Below are positions 42,195-51,631 of a stretch of DNA of 64,000 nucleotides, one piece after another (positions within the stretch are counted from its first letter, which is position 1; every line of letters begins with the position of its first letter). The stretch is from positions 710,001 to 774,000 of the forward strand of contig NZ_JABTEZ010000001.1 in assembly GCF_015711605.1 (NCBI RefSeq), written 5' to 3'. A program made the position numbers and the translations under genes. This stretch comes from Planomonospora sp. ID67723. GTDB lineage: Bacteria; Actinomycetota; Actinomycetes; Streptosporangiales; Streptosporangiaceae. The notes under the pieces were generated by a model. It was not told where the DNA came from, ran no database searches, and saw nothing but the letters and a program-made list of their open reading frames with translations.

Positions 42195-44903
42195 TCAGGC
42201 TTTGGCCTTGGTGCTCTTGGTGGTGGTGCCCTTGGCGGTGGTGCTCTTCGTGGTCGTGCTCTTGGCACGGGTGGTGGTACGGGCCTTCTTGGGTGCCGGA
42301 CCGCGGGCACGGCGGTCGGCCAGGAGTTCGGCGGCCCGCTCGGTGGTGATCTGCTCGACCTCGTCGTCCTTGCGCAGGGAGGCGTTGGTCTCGCCGTCGG
42401 TCACGTACGGCCCGAACCGGCCTTCCTTGACCACGATCGGCTTGCCGGAGACCGGGTCCTGCCCCAGCTCGCGCAGCGGGGGCACGGCCGCGCGGCGGCC
42501 ACGGGCCTTGGGCTGGGCGAACAGCGCCTTCGCCTGCTCCAGAGTGACCGTGAACAGGTCCTCCTCGGAGGTCAGCGACCGTGAGTCCGTGCCCTTCTTG
42601 ATGTAGGGACCGAACTTGCCGTTGTGCGCCCTGACCTCCTCACCGTCGATCTCCCCCACCAGCCGGGGCAGTGAGAGCAGACGCAGGGCGTCGTCGAGCG
42701 TCACCGTGTCCAGGGACATCGTCTTGAACAGCGACTCGATCCTCGGCTTGGGCGCGTCGGCCTTCTTCGTCCGCTTCTTCGCGCCCTCGGCGGGCGGAGC
42801 CTCCTCGGGGAGGATCTCCGTGACGTACGGCCCGTAGCGGCCGTCCTTGGCCACGATCAGGTGCCCGGTCACCGGGTCGCGGCCCAGCTCGCGGTCACCG
42901 GTCGGGCGCGAGAACAGCTCCTCGGCCATCTCGGCGGTCAGCTCGTCCGGAGCCAGGTCCTCCGGGATGTTCACCCGGGCGCCGTCCCGGTCCAGGTAGG
43001 GGCCGTAGCGGCCGACCCGGATCATGATGTCGGTGCCCCGGATCGGGAAGGAGCTGATCTCCTTGGCGTCGATCTCGCCGAGGTCGGTGACCAGCTCCTT
43101 CAGGCCCTCGTCACCCTCCTCGCCGAAGTAGAAGCGGCGGAGCTCCGGCACCCGCTCCGCCCGGTCGTTGGCGATGTCGTCGAGGACCTTCTCCATGTCG
43201 GCGGTGAAGTCGTAGTCGACGAGGTGGCTGAAGTGCTGCTCCAGCAGGTTGACCACCGCGAACGCCAGGAAGGACGGGACCAGCGCGGTGCCCTTCTTGA
43301 AGACGTACCCGCGGTCGAGGATCGTGCCGATGATCGAGGCGTAGGTCGACGGACGGCCGATCTCCCGGTCCTCCAGCTCCTTGATGAGCGAAGCCTCGGT
43401 GTACCGGGCGGGCGGCTTGGTCGCGTGCGAGAGCGCGGAGAGCTCGGCCGCGGTGAGCCGGTCGCCCTCGGCCAGGGCGGGCAGGCGCTTCTCGGAGTCG
43501 TCGCGGTCGGTGGACGGGTCGTCCGCGCCCTCGACGTAGGCCTTGAGGAAGCCGTGGAAGGTGATCGTCCGGCCGGAGGCGCTGAACTCGACGCGCTCGC
43601 CCGCGCTGGACTCGCCGCCCACCTTCACGGTGATCGACTCGCCGACCGCGTCCTTCATCTGGGAGGCCACGGTCCGCTGCCAGATCAGCTCGTACAGCCG
43701 GAACATGTCACCGGTCAGCCCGGTCTCCCCGGGCGTGCGGAACTCCTCACCCGAAGGACGGATCGCCTCGTGCGCCTCCTGCGCGTTCTTCACCTTGCTG
43801 GTGTAGACGCGCGGCTTGTCGGTCACGTACGCCGCGCCGTACAGCTTGATGGCCTGGTTGCGGGCGGCGGCGACGGCGGTGTCCGACAGCGTGATGCTGT
43901 CGGTGCGCATGTAGGTGATGAAGCCGTTCTCGTAGAGGCGCTGGGCGACCTGCATGGTCGACTTCGCGGAGAAGCCCAGCTTCCGGCTGGCCTCCTGCTG
44001 CAGCGTGGTCGTCCGGAACGGCGCATACGGCTTGCGGGTGTACGGCTTGCGCTCGACGGAGACGATCGCGTACGCCGTGCCGGCCAGCCGGCCCGCGAGG
44101 GCGCGGGCGGCCTGCTCGTCCAGGTGGAGCACGTCGGCGTTCTTCAGCGTGCCGTCACTGGCGAAGTCGCGGCCCTGGGCGACGCGCCTGCCGTCCACAC
44201 CGGTCAGCATGGCGGTGAACTCGCGCGGGAGCTCGTCGCGGCCGGTGTCGAACAACGCCTGCAGGTCCCAGTAGCTCGCGCTGGTGAACGCCAGGCGCTC
44301 GCGCTCGCGCTCCACGACCAGCCGGGTCGCCACCGACTGCACGCGTCCGGCGGACAGCCTCGGCTTGACCTTCTTCCACAGGACCGGGCTGACCTCGTAG
44401 CCGTAGAGGCGGTCGAGGATGCGCCGGGTCTCCTGGGCGTCGACCAGCCTCAGGTTCAGGTCGCGCGGGTTGGCCACCGCGTCCTGGATCGCCCGGGGCG
44501 TGATCTCGTGGAACACCATGCGATGCACGGGCACCTTGGGCTTGAGCACCTCGCGCAGGTGCCAGGCGATCGCCTCGCCCTCCCGATCCTCGTCGGTGGC
44601 GAGATAAAGCTCGTCGGCTTCCTTCAGCAACTGCTTGAGCTTGTTGACCTGCGCTCTCTTGTCGGCGTTGACGACGTAGAGCGGCTCGAAGTTGCTGTCG
44701 ACGTTGACGCCCAGGCGGGCCCACGGCTTGGCCCTGTCCTTGTCGGGGATGTCGTCGGCCTTCTGAGGGAGGTCGCGAATATGCCCGATGCTGGACTCCA
44801 CGACGTAGCCGCGGCCGAGGTACCCGGCGATGGTCTTGGCCTTGGAAGGCGACTCGACGATCACCAGGCGGGTTCCGCCGGCGTTGCCGTTCTTGGCTGG
44901 CAC
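42195..44903 (-). CDS. topA: DNA topoisomerase I
   Basis: The 902-residue type IA enzyme has TOPRIM motifs LVIVESPSKAKTIAGYLG and YLATDEDREGEAIAWHL, the catalytic Tyr in FITYMRTDSITLS near 325, and the actinobacterial C-terminal repeats (GRYGPYVT, NGKFGPYIKKG, EGRFGPYVTDG) without zinc fingers, ending in a Lys/Thr/Ala-rich basic tail. It relaxes negative supercoils. It heads the topA-phosphoesterase-tmk-holB set. ATG 44903 with GAGGTAGGAAGC upstream. Confidence 0.97.
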   Translation of the reverse strand: MPAKNGNAGGTRLVIVESPSKAKTIAGYLGRGYVVESSIGHIRDLPQKADDIPDKDRAKPWARLGVNVDSNFEPLYVVNADKRAQVNKLKQLLKEADELYLATDEDREGEAIAWHLREVLKPKVPVHRMVFHEITPRAIQDAVANPRDLNLRLVDAQETRRILDRLYGYEVSPVLWKKVKPRLSAGRVQSVATRLVVERERERLAFTSASYWDLQALFDTGRDELPREFTAMLTGVDGRRVAQGRDFASDGTLKNADVLHLDEQAARALAGRLAGTAYAIVSVERKPYTRKPYAPFRTTTLQQEASRKLGFSAKSTMQVAQRLYENGFITYMRTDSITLSDTAVAAARNQAIKLYGAAYVTDKPRVYTSKVKNAQEAHEAIRPSGEEFRTPGETGLTGDMFRLYELIWQRTVASQMKDAVGESITVKVGGESSAGERVEFSASGRTITFHGFLKAYVEGADDPSTDRDDSEKRLPALAEGDRLTAAELSALSHATKPPARYTEASLIKELEDREIGRPSTYASIIGTILDRGYVFKKGTALVPSFLAFAVVNLLEQHFSHLVDYDFTADMEKVLDDIANDRAERVPELRRFYFGEEGDEGLKELVTDLGEIDAKEISSFPIRGTDIMIRVGRYGPYLDRDGARVNIPEDLAPDELTAEMAEELFSRPTGDRELGRDPVTGHLIVAKDGRYGPYVTEILPEEAPPAEGAKKRTKKADAPKPRIESLFKTMSLDTVTLDDALRLLSLPRLVGEIDGEEVRAHNGKFGPYIKKGTDSRSLTSEEDLFTVTLEQAKALFAQPKARGRRAAVPPLRELGQDPVSGKPIVVKEGRFGPYVTDGETNASLRKDDEVEQITTERAAELLADRRARGPAPKKARTTTRAKSTTTKSTTAKGTTTKSTKAKA

Positions 44904-45021
44904 GCTGCTTCCTACCTCGCTGTTCGCATTCGTTCCCCGTTAACTTTCCCTCAGGGCTACCCGATCTGGATCGGGGACACTCCCAAGGAAAGCCGCAAGG
45001 ACGCAGAATAAAGCCCAATGA

Positions 45022-45249
45022 GTGTCGACGTCCCCCAGCCCCACCCCTCGGAGACTAATCGCTGTGCTCGACTACTCCTACTTGGTTATCCATCTTCCGC
45101 GTGGCACCTCCAGAGACGCGGCCCGGCAACTGCTGACCGAACACGCAGAGTACGGCGGCTGGGAACTCGACCGTCTGCGACTGTATCCGGACGGCCGCCG
45201 AGACGTCCGGCTGCGTCGGAAGATCATACGTGCGGTCAAGACGATGTGA
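45022..45249 (+). CDS. DUF5703 family protein
   Basis: The 75-residue protein (RRLIAVLDYSYLVIHLPRGT, RQLLTEHAEYGGWELDRLRL, RDVRLRRKIIRAV) matches the small actinobacterial DUF5703 family. GTG 45022 or GTG 45064 may start it; the conserved part begins at LDYSYLVI. It is divergent from topA and shares its promoter region. Basic C-terminal end suggests nucleic acid or rRNA contact, not shown. Confidence 0.8.
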   Translation: MSTSPSPTPRRLIAVLDYSYLVIHLPRGTSRDAARQLLTEHAEYGGWELDRLRLYPDGRRDVRLRRKIIRAVKTM

Positions 45250-45390
45250 CCCCGAGTGTCCCTGTCCGATCCCGGACACATCACTCCCGTCCGATCCCGG
45301 ACATGTCACCCTCCCCCGAGTTCCGCCCGGTTCCGGGTACGGCTCTGCCCGCCCCGGGCCGCGCCCCCGGAACGGGCAGAGCGTCTGTGC

Positions 45391-45454
45391 CTTCCCCCGG
45401 CAGAACCGGGGGAAGGTCCCGCGCCGGGCCTGGCGACTGGCTGTCGCCAGGCCC
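45391..45454. terminator. Two strong hairpins between convergent genes
   Basis: CTTCCCCCGG/CCGGGGGAAG (45391-45415, 10-bp stem, CAGAA loop) and GGGCCTGGCGAC/GTCGCCAGGCCC (45426-45454, 12-bp stem, 5-nt loop). They lie between the ends of the DUF5703 and chaplin genes. Confidence 0.75.
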
Positions 45455-45505
45455 GTCCGGCACGGGACCTGATCTGTAGCGGGTTCAGCTGATGGCTACG
45501 GCGTG

Positions 45506-47059
45506 TTACCGCTTGCCGAAGCGGACCCGGCGGGTGAGCGCGAACATCGTGGCGGAGGCCGCAGCCAGCCCGCCGAACACCAGGGCGAGCAGCGAGCCGG
45601 AGTTCATCCCGGTCACGCCCGCGGGCTGGGCGGCGCTCATCAGGCCGATGTCACCGACGGGCAGGGCGCCGACCGGGGTGGAGGAGAGCAGACCGGCCGC
45701 GGGTGCCAGCGGGGAGGCGTCCTGCTGGGGCGACTGGCCGCGGGCCGGGACGACGGGCAGCTGGGTGAGGCTCTGCACGTCGCCGACGACGGGCAGGCTC
45801 GGGCCGTGCGCCTGCGGGGCACCGTTCAGCGCCGGGACGACGGGCAGGGCGGGAAGCATGCCGCTGGTCTTGTGCTTGCCGGCCTTCTTGCCCCAGTGGC
45901 CGTGGCCGTGCCCGTGACCGGAGCCGCCGACGTGCGCACCGCCGAGGCAGCCCGCCGCGGAGTCGCCCAGGATGGCCACGGCGTTGCCGCACACGTTGAT
46001 CGGAGCGGTGATCGGGGCGACCACCTGGTTGCCGCCCAGGATGCTGAAGCGGCCGTCGGTGCGGTTGCCGCCCGCACCGGAGCCGCCGTTGCTGACGGAG
46101 GCGCCGCCCTTGCAGCTCGCCTCGGCGTTGCCGACCGCGTTGCCGCACACGTTGATCGGAGCGGTGATCGGGGCGACCACCTGGTTGCCGCCCAGGATGC
46201 TGAAGCGGCCGTCGGTGCGGTTGCCGCCCGCCCCGGAGCCGGAGCCCCAGCCGTGGCCGCCGTGCCCGCCGTGGTAGCCGTGACCCGGCTTGCCGCCGTG
46301 CTTGCCACCGTGCTTGCCGCCGTCGGTGACCGAGGCACCGCCCTTGCAGCCCGCGAACGCCTCGCCGAGGACGGCGACCGCGTTCCCGCAGATGTTCAGC
46401 GGAGCGGTGATCGGGGCGACCACCTGGTTGCCGCCGCCGATGCTGAAGCGGCCGTCGGTGCGGTTGCCGCCCGCACCCTTGCCCTTGCCCTTGCCGGAGT
46501 TCTTGACCGAGGCGCCGCCCTTGCAACCGGCTTCGGAGTCGCCGAACAGGGACACGGCGTTGCCGCAGGCGTTGACCGGAGCGGTGATCGGGGCCACCAG
46601 CTGGTTGCCGCCCAGGATGGAGGAGCGACCCGAGGTGGTGTTCCCGCCCGCACCGCCCTTGCCGGAGTTCTTGACCGAGGCGCCGCCCTTGCAGCCCGCG
46701 TCGGCCTCACCGAAGATCGCGACCGCGTTGCCGCAGGCGTTGACCGGAGCGGTGATGGGAGCGACCACCTGGTTGCCGCCCAGGATGGAGGAGCGACCCG
46801 AGGTGGTGTTCCCGCCTGCGCCGCTCCCGCCGCCGTTCTCGACCGAGGCGCCGCCCTGGGAGCTCGCGTCGGCCTCGCCCAGGACCGCGAGCCCGTTGCC
46901 GCTGATGTCGATCGGCAGGGTGATCGGGAGGTTGGCCTGGTTGCCGCCGCCGATCGAGTGGCCGCCATCGGTGTCGGCGAAGGCCGTACCGGAGCCCAGG
47001 GACATGACGCCCAGGGCGAGCAGTGCCGCGGGACTGGCGTTCTTAACCCACGTACGCAT
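45506..47059 (-). CDS. Long multi-chaplin surface protein
   Basis: The 517-residue protein starts at ATG 47059 (MRTWVKNASPAALLALGVMS, AAGGAG 8 bp upstream) with a signal peptide ending at AFADT. It has six chaplin domains of the form GGNQVVAPITAPVNACGNAV followed by GDAAAGCKGGASV, separated by Gly/Asn- or Gly/His/Lys-rich linkers. Repeat 1 lacks both Cys. A Pro/Ala-rich stalk and a C-terminal TM (SGSLLALVFGGLAAASATMF) with RRVRFGKR tail follow; no LPxTG is seen, so it is held by the TM. Chaplins form amyloid-like hydrophobic sheaths on aerial hyphae. Six repeats is more than the two of classic long chaplins. Confidence 0.92.
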   Translation of the reverse strand: MRTWVKNASPAALLALGVMSLGSGTAFADTDGGHSIGGGNQANLPITLPIDISGNGLAVLGEADASSQGGASVENGGGSGAGGNTTSGRSSILGGNQVVAPITAPVNACGNAVAIFGEADAGCKGGASVKNSGKGGAGGNTTSGRSSILGGNQLVAPITAPVNACGNAVSLFGDSEAGCKGGASVKNSGKGKGKGAGGNRTDGRFSIGGGNQVVAPITAPLNICGNAVAVLGEAFAGCKGGASVTDGGKHGGKHGGKPGHGYHGGHGGHGWGSGSGAGGNRTDGRFSILGGNQVVAPITAPINVCGNAVGNAEASCKGGASVSNGGSGAGGNRTDGRFSILGGNQVVAPITAPINVCGNAVAILGDSAAGCLGGAHVGGSGHGHGHGHWGKKAGKHKTSGMLPALPVVPALNGAPQAHGPSLPVVGDVQSLTQLPVVPARGQSPQQDASPLAPAAGLLSSTPVGALPVGDIGLMSAAQPAGVTGMNSGSLLALVFGGLAAASATMFALTRRVRFGKR

Positions 47060-47292
47060 AGTTTCGTGCTCCTTGTAGCTTTTGGGGGGACCTGACATCT
47101 CGTGCACGGCGTGCGAGGGCATGCGAGGTCTCGGCGGGAGGCCGCACAGCGGACGCCCCGAGGCCGTCACGAGAAAGGGGGGGTTACTCCTCACCCGCAC
47201 CGCGGAACGGCACCCGGTGGGCGGAAGGCCCACGGCACGCTCCGCGTGACCGGCTGGTTCGGCGTGGGAACGGGCCGGTCGACAGGACGGGA

Positions 47293-47916
47293 TCAGTCAG
47301 GAGAGAAAGAAGGGTCGTCCGCCGCTGTGCGGACGACGGGAGGGAGCACACACGCCCGCGGGGCGCACTGCGCCCTCAGCTGCGGGTCATAGACGAAGCG
47401 TGCGACATCTCCCACGCCCGGCCCGAAGGGGCCGGTTCCACCGCCGGTCTGGGGCACGAATCCATTGGCGCCAGCACTGTGGTCAGCGGTGGAGGGAACC
47501 GGGAAATCAGGGGCCGACTGGCTGGTGAGCCCGTCGACACCACGCCCGGCCATTGCTTCGGCGTTTCCTGTCGCCGACAGCTCACCGCTCTCCGTGGGGA
47601 AACCGCCGACCTGGAAGGCCGGCTCGGAGGCGGTCTCGTCGAGGGTGCCGGAGTGGGCCGATCCCGCCACCGCGGTGGTTCCCGCGGTCGCCGGAGCGGC
47701 GCCGATGAATCCGAAGACGACGGCGAGCAGCCATCCGGCGGCCATCATGCCGCCGATCGCGAGAACCCGCCTGACGATCCGTCGGGCGCCGGCCGCGAAC
47801 CGCGCCATCCGATCGCCCCGAACGAAGGTCGCGCCGTCGACGGAGGCGGTCACGGGCACGCGCCGGACGGCGGCGGGCTCGAAAGCCCTCAACCGTCCGT
47901 GCGGCATGCGTGCCAC
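47293..47916 (-). CDS. Membrane-anchored exported protein next to chaplin
   Basis: The 207-residue protein has a basic N-terminal region, one TM or uncleaved signal (VLAIGGMMAAGWLLAVVFGF), then a Gly/Ser/Pro-rich external part with a Cys pair near the end (RAQCAPRACVLPP). GTG or ATG starts at 47916 or 47808 (MARFAAGARRIVRR). No domain is recognised; it may work with the multi-chaplin protein at the hyphal surface. Confidence 0.65.
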   Translation of the reverse strand: MARMPHGRLRAFEPAAVRRVPVTASVDGATFVRGDRMARFAAGARRIVRRVLAIGGMMAAGWLLAVVFGFIGAAPATAGTTAVAGSAHSGTLDETASEPAFQVGGFPTESGELSATGNAEAMAGRGVDGLTSQSAPDFPVPSTADHSAGANGFVPQTGGGTGPFGPGVGDVARFVYDPQLRAQCAPRACVLPPVVRTAADDPSFSPD

Positions 47917-48024
47917 GTGACCTCCCGAAGCTCCTGGCGGGCCGTGCGAACGCGGCCCAGCCTCTCGACGGAGAGTTACGTTAGCACTACATCGCGTCAG
48001 TGCAATGACTTTCCGGAGAACGCC

Positions 48025-49332
48025 TCAGCAGCCGTCCAGGAAGCGGTCAAGAACCCGGACCCCGAACTGGAGCGAATCGACCGGCACCCGCTCGTCCACC
48101 CCATGGAACATGCCGGAGAAGTCCAAGTCGGCGGGGAGCCGCAGCGGCGCGAACCCGAACCCGCGCATGCCCAGCTGGCTGAATGCCTTCAGGTCCGTCC
48201 CGCCCGAGAGCGTGTACGGCACCGCCAGCGCGCCCGGATCCTCGGCGACGAGCGCGTCGGCCATCGCCCGCACCAGCGGCCCGTCGAACCCGGTCTCGAC
48301 CGCGATGTCGTGGTAGACGAACTCCCTGGTCACGTTGGGCCCGAGGAGCTCGTCGATCGTCTCGAAGAACTCCTCCTCGTACCCGGGCAGGAACCGGCCG
48401 TCCACGTGCGCGGTCGCGGTCTGCGGGATGACGTTGGCCTTGTACCCGCCCGCCAGCATGGTGGGGTTGGCGGTGTTGCGGAGCGTGGCGCCGATCATCC
48501 GGGCCAGCGGGCCGAGCTTGGCCACGGTCGCCTCGACGTCGTCGGGGTCGAGTTCCAGGTCCAGGATCCCGGAGACCTCGGCGAGGAAGGTCTTCACGGT
48601 CTGCGTCAGCCGTACCGGCCACTCGTAGCGCCCGATCCTGCCGACCGCCTCGGCCAGTTCCGTGACCGCGTTCTCGGTGTTGAGCATGGAGCCGTGCCCG
48701 GCGCGGCCGTGGGCCGTCAGCCGCATCCAGGCGATGCCCTTCTCGGCCGTCTCGATGAGATAGAGCCTGCGCGCCTCGTCGATGGAGACGCTGAACCCGC
48801 CGACCTCGCCGATCGCTTCGGTGCAGCCCTCGAACAGCTCGGGATGCTTGTCGGACAGCCACTGCGCGCCGTACGCGCCGCCGGCCTCCTCGTCGGCGGT
48901 GAACGCCAGCACGACGTCCCGCGGCGGGCGGCGCCCCTGGCTGAGCCGCTGGCGGACGACCGCGAGGATCATCGCGTCCATGTTCTTCATGTCGACCGCG
49001 CCGCGTCCCCAGACGCAGCCGTCGGCGATCTCCCCGCTGAGCGGGTGGTGGGTCCAGTCGGCGGCGTTGAAGGGGACGACGTCGAGGTGTCCGTGAAGGA
49101 GTAGGGCGTCGCGGGAGGAGTCCTCCCCCGCGATGCGCGCGACCACGTTCGCCCGGCGGTCGTCCGACTCCAGGATCTGCGGCTCCAGGCCGACCTCGGC
49201 CAGCTTCTCCGCGACGTACTCGGCCGCGGCCCGCTCGCCGGGGCCCGTGTTGTCACCCGGGTTGATCGAGTCGATCCGGATCAGGTCACGGCACAGCTCG
49301 ACGACCTCGTCCTCACCATTGAGCGCGGTCAT
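48025..49332 (-). CDS. M20-family metallopeptidase
   Basis: The 435-residue protein has LLLHGHLDVVPFNAADW (metal His and Asp), WGRGAVDMKNMDAMIL (bridging Asp), AFTADEEAGGAYGAQW (catalytic Glu-Glu) and a dimerisation lid (AHGRAGHGSML), and the C-terminal metal His in SGMFHGVDERVP. It resembles DapE/ArgE/CPG2-type dipeptidases; the substrate is unknown. ATG 49332 follows GAAGGAGTCGAC. Confidence 0.95.
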   Translation of the reverse strand: MTALNGEDEVVELCRDLIRIDSINPGDNTGPGERAAAEYVAEKLAEVGLEPQILESDDRRANVVARIAGEDSSRDALLLHGHLDVVPFNAADWTHHPLSGEIADGCVWGRGAVDMKNMDAMILAVVRQRLSQGRRPPRDVVLAFTADEEAGGAYGAQWLSDKHPELFEGCTEAIGEVGGFSVSIDEARRLYLIETAEKGIAWMRLTAHGRAGHGSMLNTENAVTELAEAVGRIGRYEWPVRLTQTVKTFLAEVSGILDLELDPDDVEATVAKLGPLARMIGATLRNTANPTMLAGGYKANVIPQTATAHVDGRFLPGYEEEFFETIDELLGPNVTREFVYHDIAVETGFDGPLVRAMADALVAEDPGALAVPYTLSGGTDLKAFSQLGMRGFGFAPLRLPADLDFSGMFHGVDERVPVDSLQFGVRVLDRFLDGC

Positions 49333-49496
49333 GTCGACTCCTTCGGTTTGGTACGGCTTGCGCTCTCCATCCTGCCGCCGGCGAGCCGTCGCGGCATCTC
49401 CGCTGGACCTCGGCGGTTACCGATATGACGTGGGCTCAAAGGTTTGCTAACCTAGGTCCGCCGACGAGGGATGACGGTCCTCCGTGCAGGCACCAA

Positions 49497-49581
49497 GTCC
49501 GGGTGGCGGAATGGCAGACGCGCTAGCTTGAGGTGCTAGTGCCCTTTGCGGGGCGTGGGGGTTCAAGTCCCCCCTCGGACA
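49497..49581 (+). tRNA. tRNA-Leu (anticodon GAG)
   Basis: An 85-nt class II tRNA has acceptor GTCCGGG/CTCGGAC, anticodon stem CTAGC/GCTAG with loop TTGAGGT (GAG), a long variable arm (TGCCCTTTGCGGGGCG) and T-arm GGGGGTTCAAGTCCCCC. It reads CUC codons. It has no att-like duplication nearby. Confidence 0.95.
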
Positions 49582-49712
49582 CACTTGGTTCCCCGATGGG
49601 ACGTGTTGGAAGGTGCGAGGTCCACTGAGACCCGCACCTTTCGTCTTTCCGGATCGGCGCCGGCCCGCAGTCCCATTCCCGCGAACCGGCCGGGGCATCG
49701 TCGCAGGGGCCG

Positions 49713-50069
49713 TCATCTGTAGATCACCGGTTTCCGCTCCCCTCCCGGGAACACCATGATCAGAAGCTGGACGGTGCCGTCGGGCGCGTCGATGTCGTCG
49801 GCGGCCCAGACCTCCAGCACCCCGTCCCCGCCTCCGACCAGGTCCGCGACCCGGTCGGAGACCTCCGCGCCCTCCTGCCCCTCGTCCCAGGCTCCGATGG
49901 TCCAGAACTCCGTCCACATGGTGGCGCGGGCCTGCCGCACCGGCCTGGTCTTCGGGCGATGGCGGGGGTGGGCGGCGCAGGCGCGCTCCGCGGCGACGTA
50001 GAACGCCTTCTCCTCCGCCTGCCGCCGCTCGCCCTCGGCCTGCAGCACCCTGTCCACCGCCGGGCACAT
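49713..50069 (-). CDS. Hypothetical small protein
   Basis: The 118-residue protein (MCPAVDRVLQAEGERRQAEE, AACAAHPRHRPKTRPV, WTEFWTIGAWDEGQEGAEVS, VLEVWAADDIDAPDGTVQLL) begins with a charged helix and ends with two strands. It follows the membrane-protein gene at 50110 by 40 bp on the same strand, probably as an operon. No family is recognised. Confidence 0.65.
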   Translation of the reverse strand: MCPAVDRVLQAEGERRQAEEKAFYVAAERACAAHPRHRPKTRPVRQARATMWTEFWTIGAWDEGQEGAEVSDRVADLVGGGDGVLEVWAADDIDAPDGTVQLLIMVFPGGERKPVIYR

Positions 50070-50109
50070 CCCCGCCAGGGCCCCGGTCAGCGGCCCGCCA
50101 TCTCGCCCA

Positions 50110-50763
50110 TCATCTGCCGTACGGCCGGACGTCGCCGAACCCGGCGCAGTCGAGGTCGCCGGAGTCGCTCACCCGGTCCGGCCGGCCGTCACCCGCCGCG
50201 GCGAACAGCAGCGCGGCCACGACCGGCACCGTGACCGCCACCCGGGCCGGGCGGCTGCGCCGTACCGGCCGCGTCCTGACCGGCGGGCGGGCCGCGAGCG
50301 CCGTCAGGACCACGGGAACGAGAGTTGAGAAACCGTCCAGGAGGATCGAGTTCACCAGCCCCGGCGGACCCCACACACCCAGGCAGTCCCGGTCGAGGGC
50401 CGCGTCGACCGTGAGCAGCACCGGCGCGGGCAGCGAGACGACGACCATGATCCCGGCGGAGGCGAGGGCGGCGAGCCGGCCGAGCCGGGGCCGTCCGGCC
50501 CGGATGCTCAGCAGCCAGCCGGTGAAGGCCAGGCCGACCAGCGGCGCGAACCCGAACCAGAACAGCGGAAACCCCCGGGCGAGGCCGAGAACACCCCGCA
50601 CCTCGCGGTTGATCTCATAACCGGCGCACCATCCCGACGACATCCACGCGAAGACCCGTTCTCCCCCGTCTCCACCCAGGAGCGCGCTCACCCAGAAGTA
50701 CAGATCCGGAGCCAGAGCCGCCGCCAGGGCCGCGGCCCACAGGGCCAGTGATCGTCGAGACAT
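50110..50763 (-). CDS. Hypothetical polytopic membrane protein
   Basis: The 217-residue protein from ATG 50763 (MSRRSLALWAAALAAALAPD) has about five hydrophobic segments (FPLFWFGFAPLVGLAFTGWL, LAALASAGIMVVVSLPAPVL, VAVTVPVVAALLFAAAG). A longer upstream ORF extension lacks coding character. No domain is recognised. Confidence 0.7.
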   Translation of the reverse strand: MSRRSLALWAAALAAALAPDLYFWVSALLGGDGGERVFAWMSSGWCAGYEINREVRGVLGLARGFPLFWFGFAPLVGLAFTGWLLSIRAGRPRLGRLAALASAGIMVVVSLPAPVLLTVDAALDRDCLGVWGPPGLVNSILLDGFSTLVPVVLTALAARPPVRTRPVRRSRPARVAVTVPVVAALLFAAAGDGRPDRVSDSGDLDCAGFGDVRPYGR

Positions 50764-51289
50764 GAAAGCGAAGGGTATGCCGATTAATCCACAAAAGGTG
50801 AGCGACCGCTCCAGCATCGGCGAGGAATCTCCGCCAGCGGCGCTTCCCCTCCGCCCCGGCCTCGGGTCACTGGACAGCGGCGCCCTCCCGGTCGACATAC
50901 CGAAGGCCGGGTCTTCTCCGCGCCCCGTGGAACCCCCGCCGTCCCTCCCTCCGGTCCGACGGCCTCGGCGATCCTCAATCTCCAGCCACGGCGTCAGGAG
51001 AGGGCGTTCGGTTCGCCATCCGCAAGACCGGGAACCGCGAGCGCGGGAAAGCTCGGTTTCTTCCCAATCTCCACGGAGCCATGACGGCATACCATGAAAA
51101 GAAGGCGTGAGGGCGACCGGCTTCGGCGACGTCCAAATATGATCATGAGTCCGGGTATGGCGGCCGCGGCGCTTCTGGTAGCCGCTCTTACCGGAGGCTC
51201 CAAGGGCCGCGCCACCCCGAACCTTTGACTTGAAGAATTGCCGCGAACCGATAAGGTACGCCTCACCACAACATATTTTGGAGCATGAC
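50764..51289. other. Non-coding stretch upstream of lsr2-like gene
   Basis: 526 bp without a convincing gene in either strand. It must hold the promoters of the membrane-protein gene and the Lsr2-like gene. An inverted repeat GGTAGCCGCTCTTACC (51176-51191) and an AT-rich run before 51290 are the only visible structure. Confidence 0.5.
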
Positions 51290-51631
51290 ATGGCTAAGAA
51301 GGTCGTGGAGACTTTCATCGACGACCTCGACGGCGGCGAGGCCTCGGGCACCGTTTCCTTCACCCTCGAAGGAGCCGCCTACGAGATCGACCTGAGCGAC
51401 GAGAACGCCGACAAGCTGCGCAAGGCCTTGGCCCCCTTCATCAACGCCGCCCGCCCGGTCCGTCAAGAGCGGATCGGACGCGGCCGCAGAGGGAGCGCGG
51501 CCGGCAGCCGTACCATGGACCGCGAGAAGAGCGCCAGGGTTCGCGAATGGGCAAAGGCGCAGGGCCTGAACGTCAGCGAGCGTGGCCGGATCGCCTCGTC
51601 GATCGTGGAGCAATACGAAGCCGCCCATTGA
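51290..51631 (+). CDS. Lsr2-family nucleoid protein
   Basis: The 113-residue protein (MAKKVVETFIDDLDGGEASG, VSFTLEGAAYEIDLSDENAD, FINAARPV) has the N-terminal dimerisation domain and a C-terminal helical DNA-binding domain (REWAKAQGLNVSERGRIASS). The AT-hook-like RGR of Lsr2 reads SERGRI here, next to a basic linker RIGRGRRGSAAGSR. Lsr2 silences AT-rich, often horizontally acquired, DNA such as the cargo genes seen in this window. ATG 51290; an upstream in-frame start at 51230 is not needed. Confidence 0.93.
   Translation: MAKKVVETFIDDLDGGEASGTVSFTLEGAAYEIDLSDENADKLRKALAPFINAARPVRQERIGRGRRGSAAGSRTMDREKSARVREWAKAQGLNVSERGRIASSIVEQYEAAH

Noticed and set aside
45264-45303. Two 15-bp copies of GTCCGATCCCGGACA as operators
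   Set aside because: They lie between convergent gene ends, not upstream of a start, and are more likely part of the termination region.
45950-46850. Regular repeats that could suggest a CRISPR array
   Set aside because: They are imperfect coding repeats of chaplin domains, with unit sizes far above CRISPR spacing and no short palindromic repeat or cas genes.
45503-47095. A 530-codon plus-strand ORF through the chaplin gene
   Set aside because: It is the antisense shadow of the repetitive chaplin gene; it has no signal or domain, while the minus strand has a signal peptide, RBS and six clear domains.
49497-49581. A second integration site at tRNA-Leu
   Set aside because: No duplicated tRNA 3' end or integrase is seen nearby.
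51160-51200. Similarity of a CGCTTCTGGTA...CTTACCGGA sequence to one inside rep at 21034
   Set aside because: The match is short and broken, lies in unrelated contexts and is probably chance in GC-rich DNA.
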